The notes beneath the pieces were generated by a model that made no database searches, was not told the DNA's origin, and saw only the letters and a program-made list of their open reading frames with translations. Shown piece by piece: positions 1 to 8,980 of a DNA stretch of 64,000 nt. The stretch comes from Planctomycetota bacterium. Lineage in GTDB: Bacteria; Planctomycetota; Planctomycetia; Pirellulales; UBA7805. Position numbers and translations under genes: made by a program. Each line of letters starts with the position of its first letter. Position 1 is the first letter of the stretch. Location: contig QQVP01000033.1 in NCBI GenBank assembly GCA_003389215.1, forward strand, positions 99,333-163,332, in the 5' to 3' direction.

Positions 1-95
1 GGGCTCGAAGATCGTCGACTGGAGCGCCCCCTTGGCGACAAGGACGCCACCGGGAATTCGCCGCTGAGCGTTTCCTTGACGTCAACGACGGGTGG

Positions 96-1190
96 CTAGC
101 TGCCGTGATTCGTCAGCTGATCCTTGTTGTCGAAGATCTCTCCGCCATTGCGGGTGGAATAGGCTCGCCACACGAAGGGGTCGATGTCGTCGGCGACACG
201 GTGGACCGAACCACCGAGCATGACCACATTCACGCCGCCCGGATGATAACTGCGCGAGGTGACCGCGGCGTAGGTGGGCGTGGTCGAAGGCGTGGCGGCT
301 GCCGCGCCCTTGCCCTCCTGCCAGTTCGTCCAGTCGACGTCGTAGGTCGTGCCGCTTTCGTCACACAGCGTCTTTGCGTTGGGCGTGAACGTGGTTGTGA
401 AACCGGTTTGATGCGCGCGTCCGTCAATCCACTCGGTATGTCCCGAGTTCGTCTTGAAGGTGCCGCCCAGGCTACAGAGCGCGTCGAGATCAAGCGGATT
501 GGGGATCGGGGGCACGCTGTCGTTGGCCGCGTTGCGGTAGTACGGAGTCCAGCCTTTGACTTCCGCGGCGCAGAGCGTCTCGTTCACACCGTCGCGGATG
601 TTCGACGAACTCAGGCGACTATCGGGAAAGAAGGCTCCATCGCCTCCCTCGCGGGTCTCGGGATCGTAGACGAACCAGGTGCCCAGGTTGAACGCGTAGT
701 TGAGCGGATAGTGTTCCGGGTCGCCGGTGCTGCTGTCGAGCCGCACTTCGTCGCGAACTTCCGAAGGACAGAGATAAGTGGCGACTCTCATCGCACCGAG
801 CGCAGTGACCGTGCCATCGGCCGTGGTGATCTCGATGCCGGTGCTGTACGGCTGCGTGAAGTCGATCTTGTCGAACAGTTTGGTTTGTTCCAAGTGCGAC
901 GTAAGCAAGGCCTGCGCGGACCATCCGCTGATATCGCTACTACCGACGCCAGCGGGTGTCGAGTTCCAGCTTGCTGGATACCGTCCGTTGTTGCTGGTCT
1001 GATAGCTCATGATCGCCTGGCCAATCTGTCGCAAGTTGTTCTTGCAGGAGGTGTCATTGGCGCTCTCGCGGAGTCCCGAGACCGCGGGAAACAGGAGGGC
1101 GAGGAGGACGGCAATGATCAGCAGAACAACAAGAATCTCGACAAGCGTAAACGCATCACGGCTGGCGGATCGCGGCTTCACGGCGAACAT
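96..1190 (-). CDS. DUF1559 (H-X9-DG) prepilin-like exported protein
   Basis: Protein of 364 residues with a type IV-pilin/type II secretion pseudopilin N-terminus: a short basic leader (MFAVKPRSASRD), then the methylation motif AFTLVEILVVLL and a hydrophobic helix ending near residue 35. The body is the planctomycete DUF1559 domain, including the CKNNLRQIGQA segment. Near the C-terminus the family's H-X9-DG motif appears as H-X9-GG (HPGGVNVVMLGG), so the Asp is missing. The start was set at the ATG at 1190 because it gives a normal prepilin leader; an upstream TTG at 1226 is less likely. A near-consensus promoter lies at 1271-1298. Family members are abundant in planctomycetes and probably cell-surface or pilus-related; the precise role is unknown. 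Confidence 0.88.
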   Translation of the reverse strand: MFAVKPRSASRDAFTLVEILVVLLIIAVLLALLFPAVSGLRESANDTSCKNNLRQIGQAIMSYQTSNNGRYPASWNSTPAGVGSSDISGWSAQALLTSHLEQTKLFDKIDFTQPYSTGIEITTADGTVTALGAMRVATYLCPSEVRDEVRLDSSTGDPEHYPLNYAFNLGTWFVYDPETREGGDGAFFPDSRLSSSNIRDGVNETLCAAEVKGWTPYYRNAANDSVPPIPNPLDLDALCSLGGTFKTNSGHTEWIDGRAHQTGFTTTFTPNAKTLCDESGTTYDVDWTNWQEGKGAAAATPSTTPTYAAVTSRSYHPGGVNVVMLGGSVHRVADDIDPFVWRAYSTRNGGEIFDNKDQLTNHGS

Positions 1191-1270
1191 AAGCTGACAA
1201 CCTTTCCCGGCAATTCTGGACAACAAACCTGAAATTGATATTGAGACTCGGTCTCACTTGCAAGAGGTGC

Positions 1271-1298
1271 ATTGTAAGTGATCGAAGTCGACTGTCAA
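1271..1298 (-). promoter_or_regulatory. Sigma-70-type promoter for the DUF1559 gene
   Basis: On the minus strand a perfect -35 box TTGACA (1293-1298) is followed after 16 bp by TACAAT (1271-1276). Transcription would start near 1264, about 75 bp before the chosen start codon at 1190. The boxes are seen directly; promoter activity is inferred. Confidence 0.6.
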
Positions 1299-1511
1299 CC
1301 CGGTTCCCCGAGTCGCTTGACCATTCGTCCCTAAGTCGATTTGCCCCATCGACTTCAGTTCTGCAATGCCGTCGCGACCGCGCGCTGGCCTCCATGCCTT
1401 GGCTGTTCTAAAATCAAGGCCTCGCCTGCGGTGGACCCGATCCGCCCACTCTCCCTCGCCAGACCACGCGGCCCCGGTGTCCGCGGCTCGTTCTCACAAG
1501 GATCTCGCCCG

Positions 1512-4500
1512 ATGAAGCTCGCTCGCCTGACCTTGCTCCTGGCCCTCACGCTGGCCGGCCTGCTCTCGACCCTCGCCAACCCTGGCTTCGCCGGCGATTG
1601 GCCGATGTGGCGTTACAACTCGGGTCGCAACGCGGCGGCGCCCGACAGCCTGCCCGAAAAGCTGCAGCTGCAGTGGACGCGGCATTACGCCGCCCCACAA
1701 CCTGCCTGGCCGGAAGATCCTCGCCTGACGTTCGACGGCAGCTACGAGCCGGTCGTGATGGGACGGACGTTGTTCCTCGCCTCGGCGCAGAACGACTCGG
1801 TCACCGCGATCGATACGCGGACGGGCGAGGAGAAGTGGCAGTACTTCGCCGAGGGGCCGGTGCGCTTTGCCCCGGTCGCCCATGACGACACGGTTTACTT
1901 CGGGTCCGACGATGGGTGTCTCTATGCTCTGGCGGCGGCGGACGGGAAGCTGCGTTGGAAGTTCGACGCGGCCGATTCGGCTCGCAAGGTCATCGGCAAC
2001 GACCGACTCGTCTCGGTCTGGCCGGTGCGCGGCGGACCGGTGCTCTCCGCAGGCAAGCTCTACTTCACCGTGGGGGTGTGGCCCTTCGAAGGGACCTTCC
2101 TCTACGTGCTCGATCTCTCGACGACGCCCTCCGACGGCACCCCGCCGAGCCATACGGTCGAGGCCCTGCCCGATCTGACGCCGCAAGGTTATCTGGCGCT
2201 CAGCGGCGAGCGACTCTATATCCCCTGTGGACGCGGCGTGCCGGCCTATTACCACCTCGGCGCGCGGGCGTTTCAGCCGCTGCGTTACAACGTGCGAGGC
2301 TTGACCGACTATCACGCCACGGCGAGCGGTTCGTATCTGTTCCATGCCCATCGCATTTTGAAGATCGAAACGCGCCAGATGCTGCCGATCAACGCGCCGC
2401 GCCCGGTGGCCGACGGGTCGATGATCTACATTCCGCAGGGGCCGAACGTCGTGGCCGCCGATCTGGAAAACCAACCGCAACTGAAGCAAGACGGCAAGGC
2501 GAATCCGGAAGACCCGGCCAGCGCGCCGAAGTTCAAGGCCAGCTGGCACGTGACCGCCAAGATGATCGCGGCGGCCGCGGGTCCCGGAACCTCGGTGGCG
2601 GAGGACACGCCGCTGAGCGTCGACATCAAGTCGGGCAAGCGGGTCTACGGACGTCTGGGCAAGCTCGTCTTTGCCGCTGACGAAGCGGCCGACGGCCGGC
2701 CCGCGCGGGTCTCGTGGGCGAGGAAGATCGCAGGCGAACCGACCAGCTTGATCGCGGCCGACGATCGCCTGTTCGTCGCGACCCGCGACGGCACGCTGCA
2801 CTGTTTCGGTGGCGACGCGGCCACGGCCAAGGACTTTCCGCGGGCCGAGGTCCGCTTGCCGGCGGCCAACGCCAAGTGGCAAGCGAAGGTGACGCGACTG
2901 CTACAAGAAACCGACGCGCGGGGCGGCTTTTGCCTGGTGTGGGGAATCGACGACGGCAGCCTGGTCGAAGAGCTGCTGCGGCAGTCGGAGCTGCGCGTAG
3001 TTGCCATCGATCCGGATGCCAAACGTGTCGCCGCGCTTCGCGAGCGGCTCGATGACCGCGGGCTGTACGGCTATCGGGCCGTGGCCCTGGCGGGCGAGCC
3101 GGCCGAGATGCGTTTGCCGCCGTACCTGGCGAACCTGTTGGTCTCGGAGGACCCGAGCCGCCTGGGCGACGCCGAGGACGAAAAGTTGGCCGCCAAGATC
3201 TATCATCCGCTACGACCGTATGGCGGGGCGGCCGTACTGGCACTCGACGCACCGCAGCGATCGGCCGTGGAGAAGCAAGCCGCGGAGCTTTCCAAGGCCA
3301 AGCTCACCCGGCTCGATGAATGGACGATGCTCGCCCGTGAAGGGGCCCTGGAAGGATCGGCCAATTGGTCGCACGAATATGGCGACGCGTCGAACTCGCT
3401 GATGTCGCGCGATCAGCTGGTGAAGATGCCGCTGGGCGTGTTGTGGTTCGGCGGTCCGGCTGCCGATACGAAGCTGTTCTTCGATCGCCACTTCTGGGGA
3501 CCGAGCCTGACGGTGATCGACGGGCGGATGTTCCTGCAGGGGCACACCACACTCGGCGCGGCCGACATCTATACCGGGCGCATGCTGTGGGAAAAAACGA
3601 TTGTCAAAGGATCCAGCCCCGGACGTCGCGGCAACTTCTACGACGGCGACGACCACACGGGCTATCACTTCTGTGCCGTGCCCGACGCGGTCTATCTGAC
3701 GTACCCCAAGACTTGCTTGAAGATCGACCCGGTCACCGGGAAGACGCTGGCGAAGTTGGCCCAGCCGATCGGAACCGGCAGTTGGGGCCGCATCCGCGTC
3801 TGGAAGGATCTGCTGATCGGCGCGGTCTTCGACAGCGAGCGGCTCGACGGCGCCGCGCCCACCAGCCTGGTGGCCGTGAACCGGCACACGGGCAAGCTCG
3901 TTTGGCGACACGACGCCGTGGCCAGCTGTCCCATCGTGGCGATTGGCGGCGACCGCGTGTTTTTCTTCGACGGTCACCTGAAGGCCTTGTACAACGACAT
4001 CGGTCGTGGCGGGGTGGTGCCGAAGACCGGCAAGGAGCGGCTCATCAAGGCGCTCGACGTTGCGACCGGTGACGTGGTCTGGGAGTATGAGTCGCCGATG
4101 ACGATCACCTGGCTGGCCTATGCCGAAGACAACGAGATTCTTGTGGCGGCCAATCGCCAGGGCATCCAGGCCCGTCGCGGCGAAGACGGCTCGGAGCTGT
4201 GGTCGAAGCAGGCCAAAGGTAAGGGTTTCATCGGCCACCCCGAGAGCCGCTGGGACCGCGTCATCCTCTGGAAGGATCGCATCATCGATCAGCGCGGACC
4301 GGGCGTGCAGTACTTCGTCGAGACGGGCGACCCGATCACGCGCGAACATCCGATCAGTGGTGAGCAGGTGAAGTGGGAGTTCACCGCCCACGGGCACAAC
4401 TGTGCCTATGCCATTGCCAGCGAGCATTTGATGACGTTCCGCGCGGCGACGGCCGGCTTTGCCGATCTGGCCTCGAGCAACACCGGCCGGCTCAACGGCT

Positions 4501-5228
4501 TCCGCTCGGGCTGTCGCAACAGTCTGATCCCGGCGGGCGGCGTGATGAACGCTCCCAACTTTGCCCACGGCTGCGATTGCGATTTCAACCTGTTCACGTC
4601 GCTGGCCCTGGTTCACCAGCCGGAGAACGACGTCTGGATGTACAGCGCCCTGGCGTCGCCCGAGGCGCCCGTCTCGCGCGTCGGCATCAACCTGGCCGCG
4701 CCGGGCGATCGCATCGACGAGCGCGGCATCCTGTGGATGGATTACCCGAGCAAGAACGACAAGAACTACCGCTTGCCGAACGTAAAGGGACCCTCGCCCG
4801 AGGTTCCCGTCACGCTGCAGACCGACCAACCGCGTTGGTTCCGCAATCATCCCACGCAGGTCGAGGGTGGTGAGAATCGCTGGGTGGCGGCCTCGGGCGT
4901 CGAAGGCCTGAAGACGCTTACCGTCGAGGTGAACAAGTATGCCGAATCGCCGCGGCCCTATAAGGTCACGCTCTACTTTGCCGAGCCGCTCGACCTGAAG
5001 CCCGGCGAGCGGGTGTTCGATGTCACGGTCGGCGAGGAGCAGCGAATCTCGGATCTCGACGTGGCCCAGGAGACGGGCGGTCGCAATCGAATGCTCGTCA
5101 AGGAATTCACCGGCGTGCCGGCGGCCAAACAGCTGACTATCGAGCTATCGGCGACCGCGGGCCAGCCGGTGCTGTGCGGCGTCGAGATCGTCGCCGAGGA
5201 AGATCCGGAAGCCGACGTGGAGCTGTAA
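1512..5228 (+). CDS. Secreted PQQ-type beta-propeller protein with embedded Rossmann domain and C-terminal malectin-like domain
   Basis: Protein of 1238 residues starting at MKLARLTLLL, with a signal peptide ending near residue 30 (ANPGFAG). Residues about 30-450 are PQQ/WD-like propeller blades (WMW, DTRTGEEKWQY, DGKLRWKFDA). Residues about 451-583 resemble a class I methyltransferase-like Rossmann fold (LVWGIDDGSLVEELL, then RVVAIDPDAKRV). A second propeller follows (GRMLWEKT, HTGKLVWRHD, ATGDVVWEYE). From about residue 1115 there is a malectin-like carbohydrate-binding fold (YKVTLYFAEP, ERVFDVTV). No catalytic site is evident in the propellers. Such proteins are common in planctomycetes and are usually left as PQQ-binding-like repeat proteins. 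Export of a methyltransferase-like domain is odd, since SAM should not be available outside the cytoplasm; it may be a structural remnant. Confidence 0.85.
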   Translation: MKLARLTLLLALTLAGLLSTLANPGFAGDWPMWRYNSGRNAAAPDSLPEKLQLQWTRHYAAPQPAWPEDPRLTFDGSYEPVVMGRTLFLASAQNDSVTAIDTRTGEEKWQYFAEGPVRFAPVAHDDTVYFGSDDGCLYALAAADGKLRWKFDAADSARKVIGNDRLVSVWPVRGGPVLSAGKLYFTVGVWPFEGTFLYVLDLSTTPSDGTPPSHTVEALPDLTPQGYLALSGERLYIPCGRGVPAYYHLGARAFQPLRYNVRGLTDYHATASGSYLFHAHRILKIETRQMLPINAPRPVADGSMIYIPQGPNVVAADLENQPQLKQDGKANPEDPASAPKFKASWHVTAKMIAAAAGPGTSVAEDTPLSVDIKSGKRVYGRLGKLVFAADEAADGRPARVSWARKIAGEPTSLIAADDRLFVATRDGTLHCFGGDAATAKDFPRAEVRLPAANAKWQAKVTRLLQETDARGGFCLVWGIDDGSLVEELLRQSELRVVAIDPDAKRVAALRERLDDRGLYGYRAVALAGEPAEMRLPPYLANLLVSEDPSRLGDAEDEKLAAKIYHPLRPYGGAAVLALDAPQRSAVEKQAAELSKAKLTRLDEWTMLAREGALEGSANWSHEYGDASNSLMSRDQLVKMPLGVLWFGGPAADTKLFFDRHFWGPSLTVIDGRMFLQGHTTLGAADIYTGRMLWEKTIVKGSSPGRRGNFYDGDDHTGYHFCAVPDAVYLTYPKTCLKIDPVTGKTLAKLAQPIGTGSWGRIRVWKDLLIGAVFDSERLDGAAPTSLVAVNRHTGKLVWRHDAVASCPIVAIGGDRVFFFDGHLKALYNDIGRGGVVPKTGKERLIKALDVATGDVVWEYESPMTITWLAYAEDNEILVAANRQGIQARRGEDGSELWSKQAKGKGFIGHPESRWDRVILWKDRIIDQRGPGVQYFVETGDPITREHPISGEQVKWEFTAHGHNCAYAIASEHLMTFRAATAGFADLASSNTGRLNGFRSGCRNSLIPAGGVMNAPNFAHGCDCDFNLFTSLALVHQPENDVWMYSALASPEAPVSRVGINLAAPGDRIDERGILWMDYPSKNDKNYRLPNVKGPSPEVPVTLQTDQPRWFRNHPTQVEGGENRWVAASGVEGLKTLTVEVNKYAESPRPYKVTLYFAEPLDLKPGERVFDVTVGEEQRISDLDVAQETGGRNRMLVKEFTGVPAAKQLTIELSATAGQPVLCGVEIVAEEDPEADVEL

Positions 5229-5243
5229 CGGGCCGCGGTCGCG

Positions 5244-7640
5244 TCAGCTTCCCGCGCCGGTTCGGCCCCGCGCGCCCGTTCCCCCCCGTGCGCCCGGTGG
5301 CGTGCCGCGACGCTGGGCCTGGGCGAACTCGGCCCGCCGCAGACGAAGCGCCTCGACCGCCTCTTGCGGGGCCACGTCGATCGCCTTGTCCAGCGTCGCA
5401 ATCGCCTGGTCCAGCCGGCCGCTGCTGGCTTGAGCCCGGGCGAGCAACTCCAACCAGCGATAGTCTTTGTTCCGCGTCGCGCGGCAGCGAAGTGTAGCCA
5501 TCTGCAGCGCGTACGGCACATCCCGGACTCGACGATCGGGAGAAAGCAACAGTTGAACCAGCGCGAACTTGGCGGCTTCGTGCCGGTTGTTGAGCTGGAT
5601 CACCCACGTCAGGTCCCGTTTCGCGTCGCGAAGTCGATCTTGCTCGTGGGCGATTTGGGCCCGCAAGAACAGTGCCCGGAAGTCGCGACGGTTGAGGCGC
5701 AGGACCTGCTCGATGTCGGCCAGGGCGCCGGCCGCGTCGCCTTGCTGATGGAGCAGATTGGCGCGGTGCAGGTAAGCCTTGCCGAGATAGGGATTCTTGG
5801 CCACGGCCCGGTCGTAGTCGAGCAGCGCTTTCTCCGGCTGGTTAATTTGCTCGTAGCAGAAGCCGCGACTGAAGTAAGTCTCGCCCGGGGCCTGGCCGGT
5901 ATCGGCATCCTGGCCGAGTTCCTTGCGGCGGCGTTCGGCGCGACGCTCGAGCGCCTCGGTATATTGCTCGATGGCGGCTTCGAAGCGACGGCTGCGGGCC
6001 AGGTAGTTGCCGCGCGAGCCGTAGATCCTGGCATACGTTGGATCGATCGCCTCGACCTCCGCATAGCCGTCGAGAACTTCCTCGGCCGGGAAACCCAAGA
6101 TCCCTTTCGCCTCAGAGCGAGCAACATAGGCATCGAGCACGTGCCGATCATAGACCGCCGGTTCCACTCCGGGTCGCGACTTGCGGGCCGAGGGGTTGAG
6201 CTCAATGATCTCCTCGAAGTCCTTCACAGCACTCTCCAGGTGCTCTTCGTCCCGCGTCCGCTCGTAGGCCTTGATGCCGGCGAGTCCGCGGCCCAACAGG
6301 GCCCGCAGAGGTCGCGGGTTCTTCTCGATGACGTCCTCGTAGATGTCGGCCCAGTGCGTGTTCCGCTCGACCGTGGCCGCGGAGAGCAGGGCCACCAACA
6401 GGCAGCTTGCCACGGTGGCCCAGGCCGGATGTCGCCACAGCAACGTCCACAGCACGTAGGAAAAGCCGATCGCCACCCCGACCATCGGCAGGTAGAGCCG
6501 ATGCTCGTAGATCATTTCCAGAGGCAGAATCGTCGACTCGAGCGCCAAGTGAATAAAGAACCAGAGCACGGCAAAGGAGAGGACTCGCTGGCGTCGGGCC
6601 CCGTAGATGGCCACGGCTATGAGGGATAGGATCACCCCGAGCGACGCCAACGAAGTCGGCGGATCGAGCAGCGAGCGCGACGTCGGAAAGTGGTAGAGCA
6701 GGTTCAAGCGATCGGGCGTCGGCCAGGCGAGCAGCGTCAGGTAGTGCATCACCACGCGCGGCTGGGTGTAGAGACGCTCGGCCATTGTGAAATCGCGCTG
6801 CCCGTAGCCCTTCTCCAGTCGCTCGAGCGGATTCCACTTGGTCTCGTCGCCGGGCAGAGCCATCGCCCAAATGACCAGGCCAGTCGCCGCGAGAAGCACC
6901 ACCGCCAGCGCGGCCAGGACTTGGGGTCGCTTCAGCCAGGCGAAACGAAGGTCCTGGAAGAAGAACAGCTCGTACAGTGGAATCACGAACGGCAGCGGAA
7001 AGGCGATCCGCTTCGACCAGTAGGCGAGCAAGAAGGCCACCGGCACCCCGAGCCATAGCAACACGCGGCCCGCACCCCACGGTCGTCGCCGCCCGAGGAT
7101 GTAGAGCAGCAGCGCGGCCACGTAGAACATCGTCGCCATCGAGGTCATCCGCTGCACGATGTAGGTCACCGCTTGCGTCTGCACCGGATGGGCTACGAAC
7201 AGGGCCGCCGCGAAGATCGCCATGCCGCACGAGCGGAACGTCGTGAGCGGAACCGGGCGACCTTCGTCCAACTCTTGAGCCTGGCGATAGGTCAACAGGG
7301 CCAGGGCATAGACCAGCACGCCGGTCACCGCGTGGATGAGGTTGTTGACCAGGTGATAGCTGAAGGTCGACCCCAGGCCCTCGTAGGCATGATTCAGGGC
7401 CAGACTGATAAAGGCGAGCGGCCTCCGCCCGTCGGGTCGCGACTGGGCGGCCTTGCGCAGATTCTCCCAGGTGACCTCACGAATCTGCACCTTGGGATTG
7501 TCCACGACGGCGTTGTTGTCGTCGAAGGCGAAAGGGTGCTCGTACGTGCCGGCGTAAAGCGCCATCGCCAGGCTGGCCAGCGCGATCACCGCCACCAGGT
7601 GCGGCAGATAGACCCAAGTTTGTCGGTCGCGGTTCTTCAA
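5244..7640 (-). CDS. Polytopic GT-C-like membrane protein with C-terminal TPR repeats
   Basis: Protein of 798 residues. The N-terminal half has about ten hydrophobic segments starting at residue 10, and resembles the TMTC/PMT-like GT-C glycosyltransferase fold: the first loop carries an Asp pair (FAFDDNNAVVDNP), followed by RPLAFISLALNHAYEG and YHLVNNLIHAV, conserved in this group. From about residue 430 to 780 there are TPR units (for example YFSRGFCYEQINQPEKALLD and KAYLHRANLLHQQGDAAGAL). The C-terminus is a low-complexity Arg/Gly/Thr tail. The combination suggests a membrane O-glycosyltransferase or an assembly protein, but donor and acceptor are unknown. The 3' end converges with the preceding propeller gene, with only 15 bp between the stop codons. 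Confidence 0.8.
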   Translation of the reverse strand: MKNRDRQTWVYLPHLVAVIALASLAMALYAGTYEHPFAFDDNNAVVDNPKVQIREVTWENLRKAAQSRPDGRRPLAFISLALNHAYEGLGSTFSYHLVNNLIHAVTGVLVYALALLTYRQAQELDEGRPVPLTTFRSCGMAIFAAALFVAHPVQTQAVTYIVQRMTSMATMFYVAALLLYILGRRRPWGAGRVLLWLGVPVAFLLAYWSKRIAFPLPFVIPLYELFFFQDLRFAWLKRPQVLAALAVVLLAATGLVIWAMALPGDETKWNPLERLEKGYGQRDFTMAERLYTQPRVVMHYLTLLAWPTPDRLNLLYHFPTSRSLLDPPTSLASLGVILSLIAVAIYGARRQRVLSFAVLWFFIHLALESTILPLEMIYEHRLYLPMVGVAIGFSYVLWTLLWRHPAWATVASCLLVALLSAATVERNTHWADIYEDVIEKNPRPLRALLGRGLAGIKAYERTRDEEHLESAVKDFEEIIELNPSARKSRPGVEPAVYDRHVLDAYVARSEAKGILGFPAEEVLDGYAEVEAIDPTYARIYGSRGNYLARSRRFEAAIEQYTEALERRAERRRKELGQDADTGQAPGETYFSRGFCYEQINQPEKALLDYDRAVAKNPYLGKAYLHRANLLHQQGDAAGALADIEQVLRLNRRDFRALFLRAQIAHEQDRLRDAKRDLTWVIQLNNRHEAAKFALVQLLLSPDRRVRDVPYALQMATLRCRATRNKDYRWLELLARAQASSGRLDQAIATLDKAIDVAPQEAVEALRLRRAEFAQAQRRGTPPGARGGTGARGRTGAGS

Positions 7641-7915
7641 GATCGTCGCGGGGGCGGCGGTGGCGGCTCGGGGGACAAAGACGGCGGACGTCGGTCGGCG
7701 ATCGCGCCCGGCAGGCCGTCCCGCGAAGCGGAGACGGCCGCGCCGGAAGGCTCCGGAACGGCGTGGCGCGAGTCCCTGCTGATTCTACTCGATCGCCGCC
7801 GGCGCGGGGAATTCGCCGTGAGACTGGCAAGCACGCCACGGGCACCGTACGATGAATCGAACCGCCACCACCGCGACCGCTCGCGGAACCCCTCCCTTTT
7901 ACGCAGGAAACGATC

Positions 7916-8656
7916 ATGTCGACCCGAACTTGCCCGCGGAGATGCAACGAAGCGACCTGGCGACGTGTTGTTGCCTGGTGCCTGGTGACTTGTTTGCTCG
8001 GGTACTGCGGGTACTGCTTGCCGCTGGTGGCGACGACGTGGGCCGCGGACACGGCCTCCTGCACGGCGAAGGCCGAGGAGGGTTTCACCTCGCTGTTCGA
8101 CGGCGAGACGCTGACCGGTTGGACGATGAACCGGCCGGGCGGCTACGTCGTCGAGGACGGCGCGATCGTCTGCTTGAAGGAGACGGGGGGCTTTCTCTAC
8201 ACCGACAGAGAATACGGCGACTTCAACTTTCGCTTCGAGTTCAAGCTGACCGCCGACGCCAACAACGGACTCGGGATTCGCACCCCCAAGAACGCCGATC
8301 CCGCCTATGCCGGCATGGAAATTCAGATCCTCGACAACTCGTCGGAGAAGTGGCCGGGCATCAAGGATTGGCAGAAGCACGGCTCGATCTACGGGGTTGC
8401 CCCGGCAAAGACCGGTCATCTGCGGCCGCTCGGCGAGTGGAACTCGCAAGAGGTGATCTGTCGCGGCCAGCGGGTCCAGGTCATTCTCAATGGCGTGACG
8501 ATCGTCGACGTCGATCTCGCCGAGGTGAGTCAGCCGCAAACGCTCGACGGACAGGCCCATCCCGGTCTGGAGCGGGAACAGGGCTACATCGCCTTTTGCG
8601 GACATGGCTCGCGGGTCGAGTTTCGCAACATCCGGATCAAGACGTTCGACGAATAG
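7916..8656 (+). CDS. DUF1080 protein (3-keto-disaccharide hydrolase family), secreted
   Basis: Protein of 246 residues with an N-terminal hydrophobic export signal (residues about 20-45, ending TTWAADTASC). It is followed by a concanavalin-like DUF1080 domain: FTSLFDGETLTGWTM opens it, with YGDFNFRFEFKLTADANNGL in the core and a GYIAFCGHGSRVEFRNIRIK end typical of the family. Characterised DUF1080 members hydrolyse 3-keto-disaccharides after a periplasmic oxidation step; whether this one does is inference. The start is supported by an AGGAAAC ribosome-binding sequence just upstream. A Cys at the signal-peptide end could make it a lipoprotein, but the lipobox is not convincing. Confidence 0.88.
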   Translation: MSTRTCPRRCNEATWRRVVAWCLVTCLLGYCGYCLPLVATTWAADTASCTAKAEEGFTSLFDGETLTGWTMNRPGGYVVEDGAIVCLKETGGFLYTDREYGDFNFRFEFKLTADANNGLGIRTPKNADPAYAGMEIQILDNSSEKWPGIKDWQKHGSIYGVAPAKTGHLRPLGEWNSQEVICRGQRVQVILNGVTIVDVDLAEVSQPQTLDGQAHPGLEREQGYIAFCGHGSRVEFRNIRIKTFDE

Positions 8657-8838
8657 CATCTGCCCCCGTCCTGGCGAGACACCTCCGGCGAGGTCGAGGC
8701 CGTCGGCCCGCCGCTGGACTCGCGGGGCTCGCAGAGTTCGTGCTGGCCGTTTGGGGCCGGCACCACCGGCACGATTGTTCTAACGTGTCCGTTTCCCAGC
8801 CCCCCGAGCGAGGTCCGCGCGCGGCTTTCCCGCCTTCG

Positions 8839-8867
8839 TTGACCCCGCCGGATTCCGGACCTAGGTT
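8839..8867 (+). promoter_or_regulatory. Putative sigma-70-type promoter of the AAA ATPase gene
   Basis: TTGACC (8839-8844) and TAGGTT (8862-8867) are separated by 17 bp in the 324-bp gap between the DUF1080 gene and the ATPase start at 8981. The rest of the gap shows no gene-like reading frame. The spacing is ideal but both boxes deviate from consensus. Confidence 0.4.
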
Positions 8868-8980
8868 TGCTTGGAGCCGGCTGTCCGAATTCGGCGCAAG
8901 TTGCTTGCTACGTTGGCTCCGCGATCGGAAGGACGATCGTTATTTCGCAGCCGCGTCGATTCCCCTGCTCCGCCTGGCAC

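Noticed and set aside
3210..4850. Minus-strand frame of 546 codons inside the propeller gene
   Set aside because: Shadow of a gene with clear domains on the plus strand.
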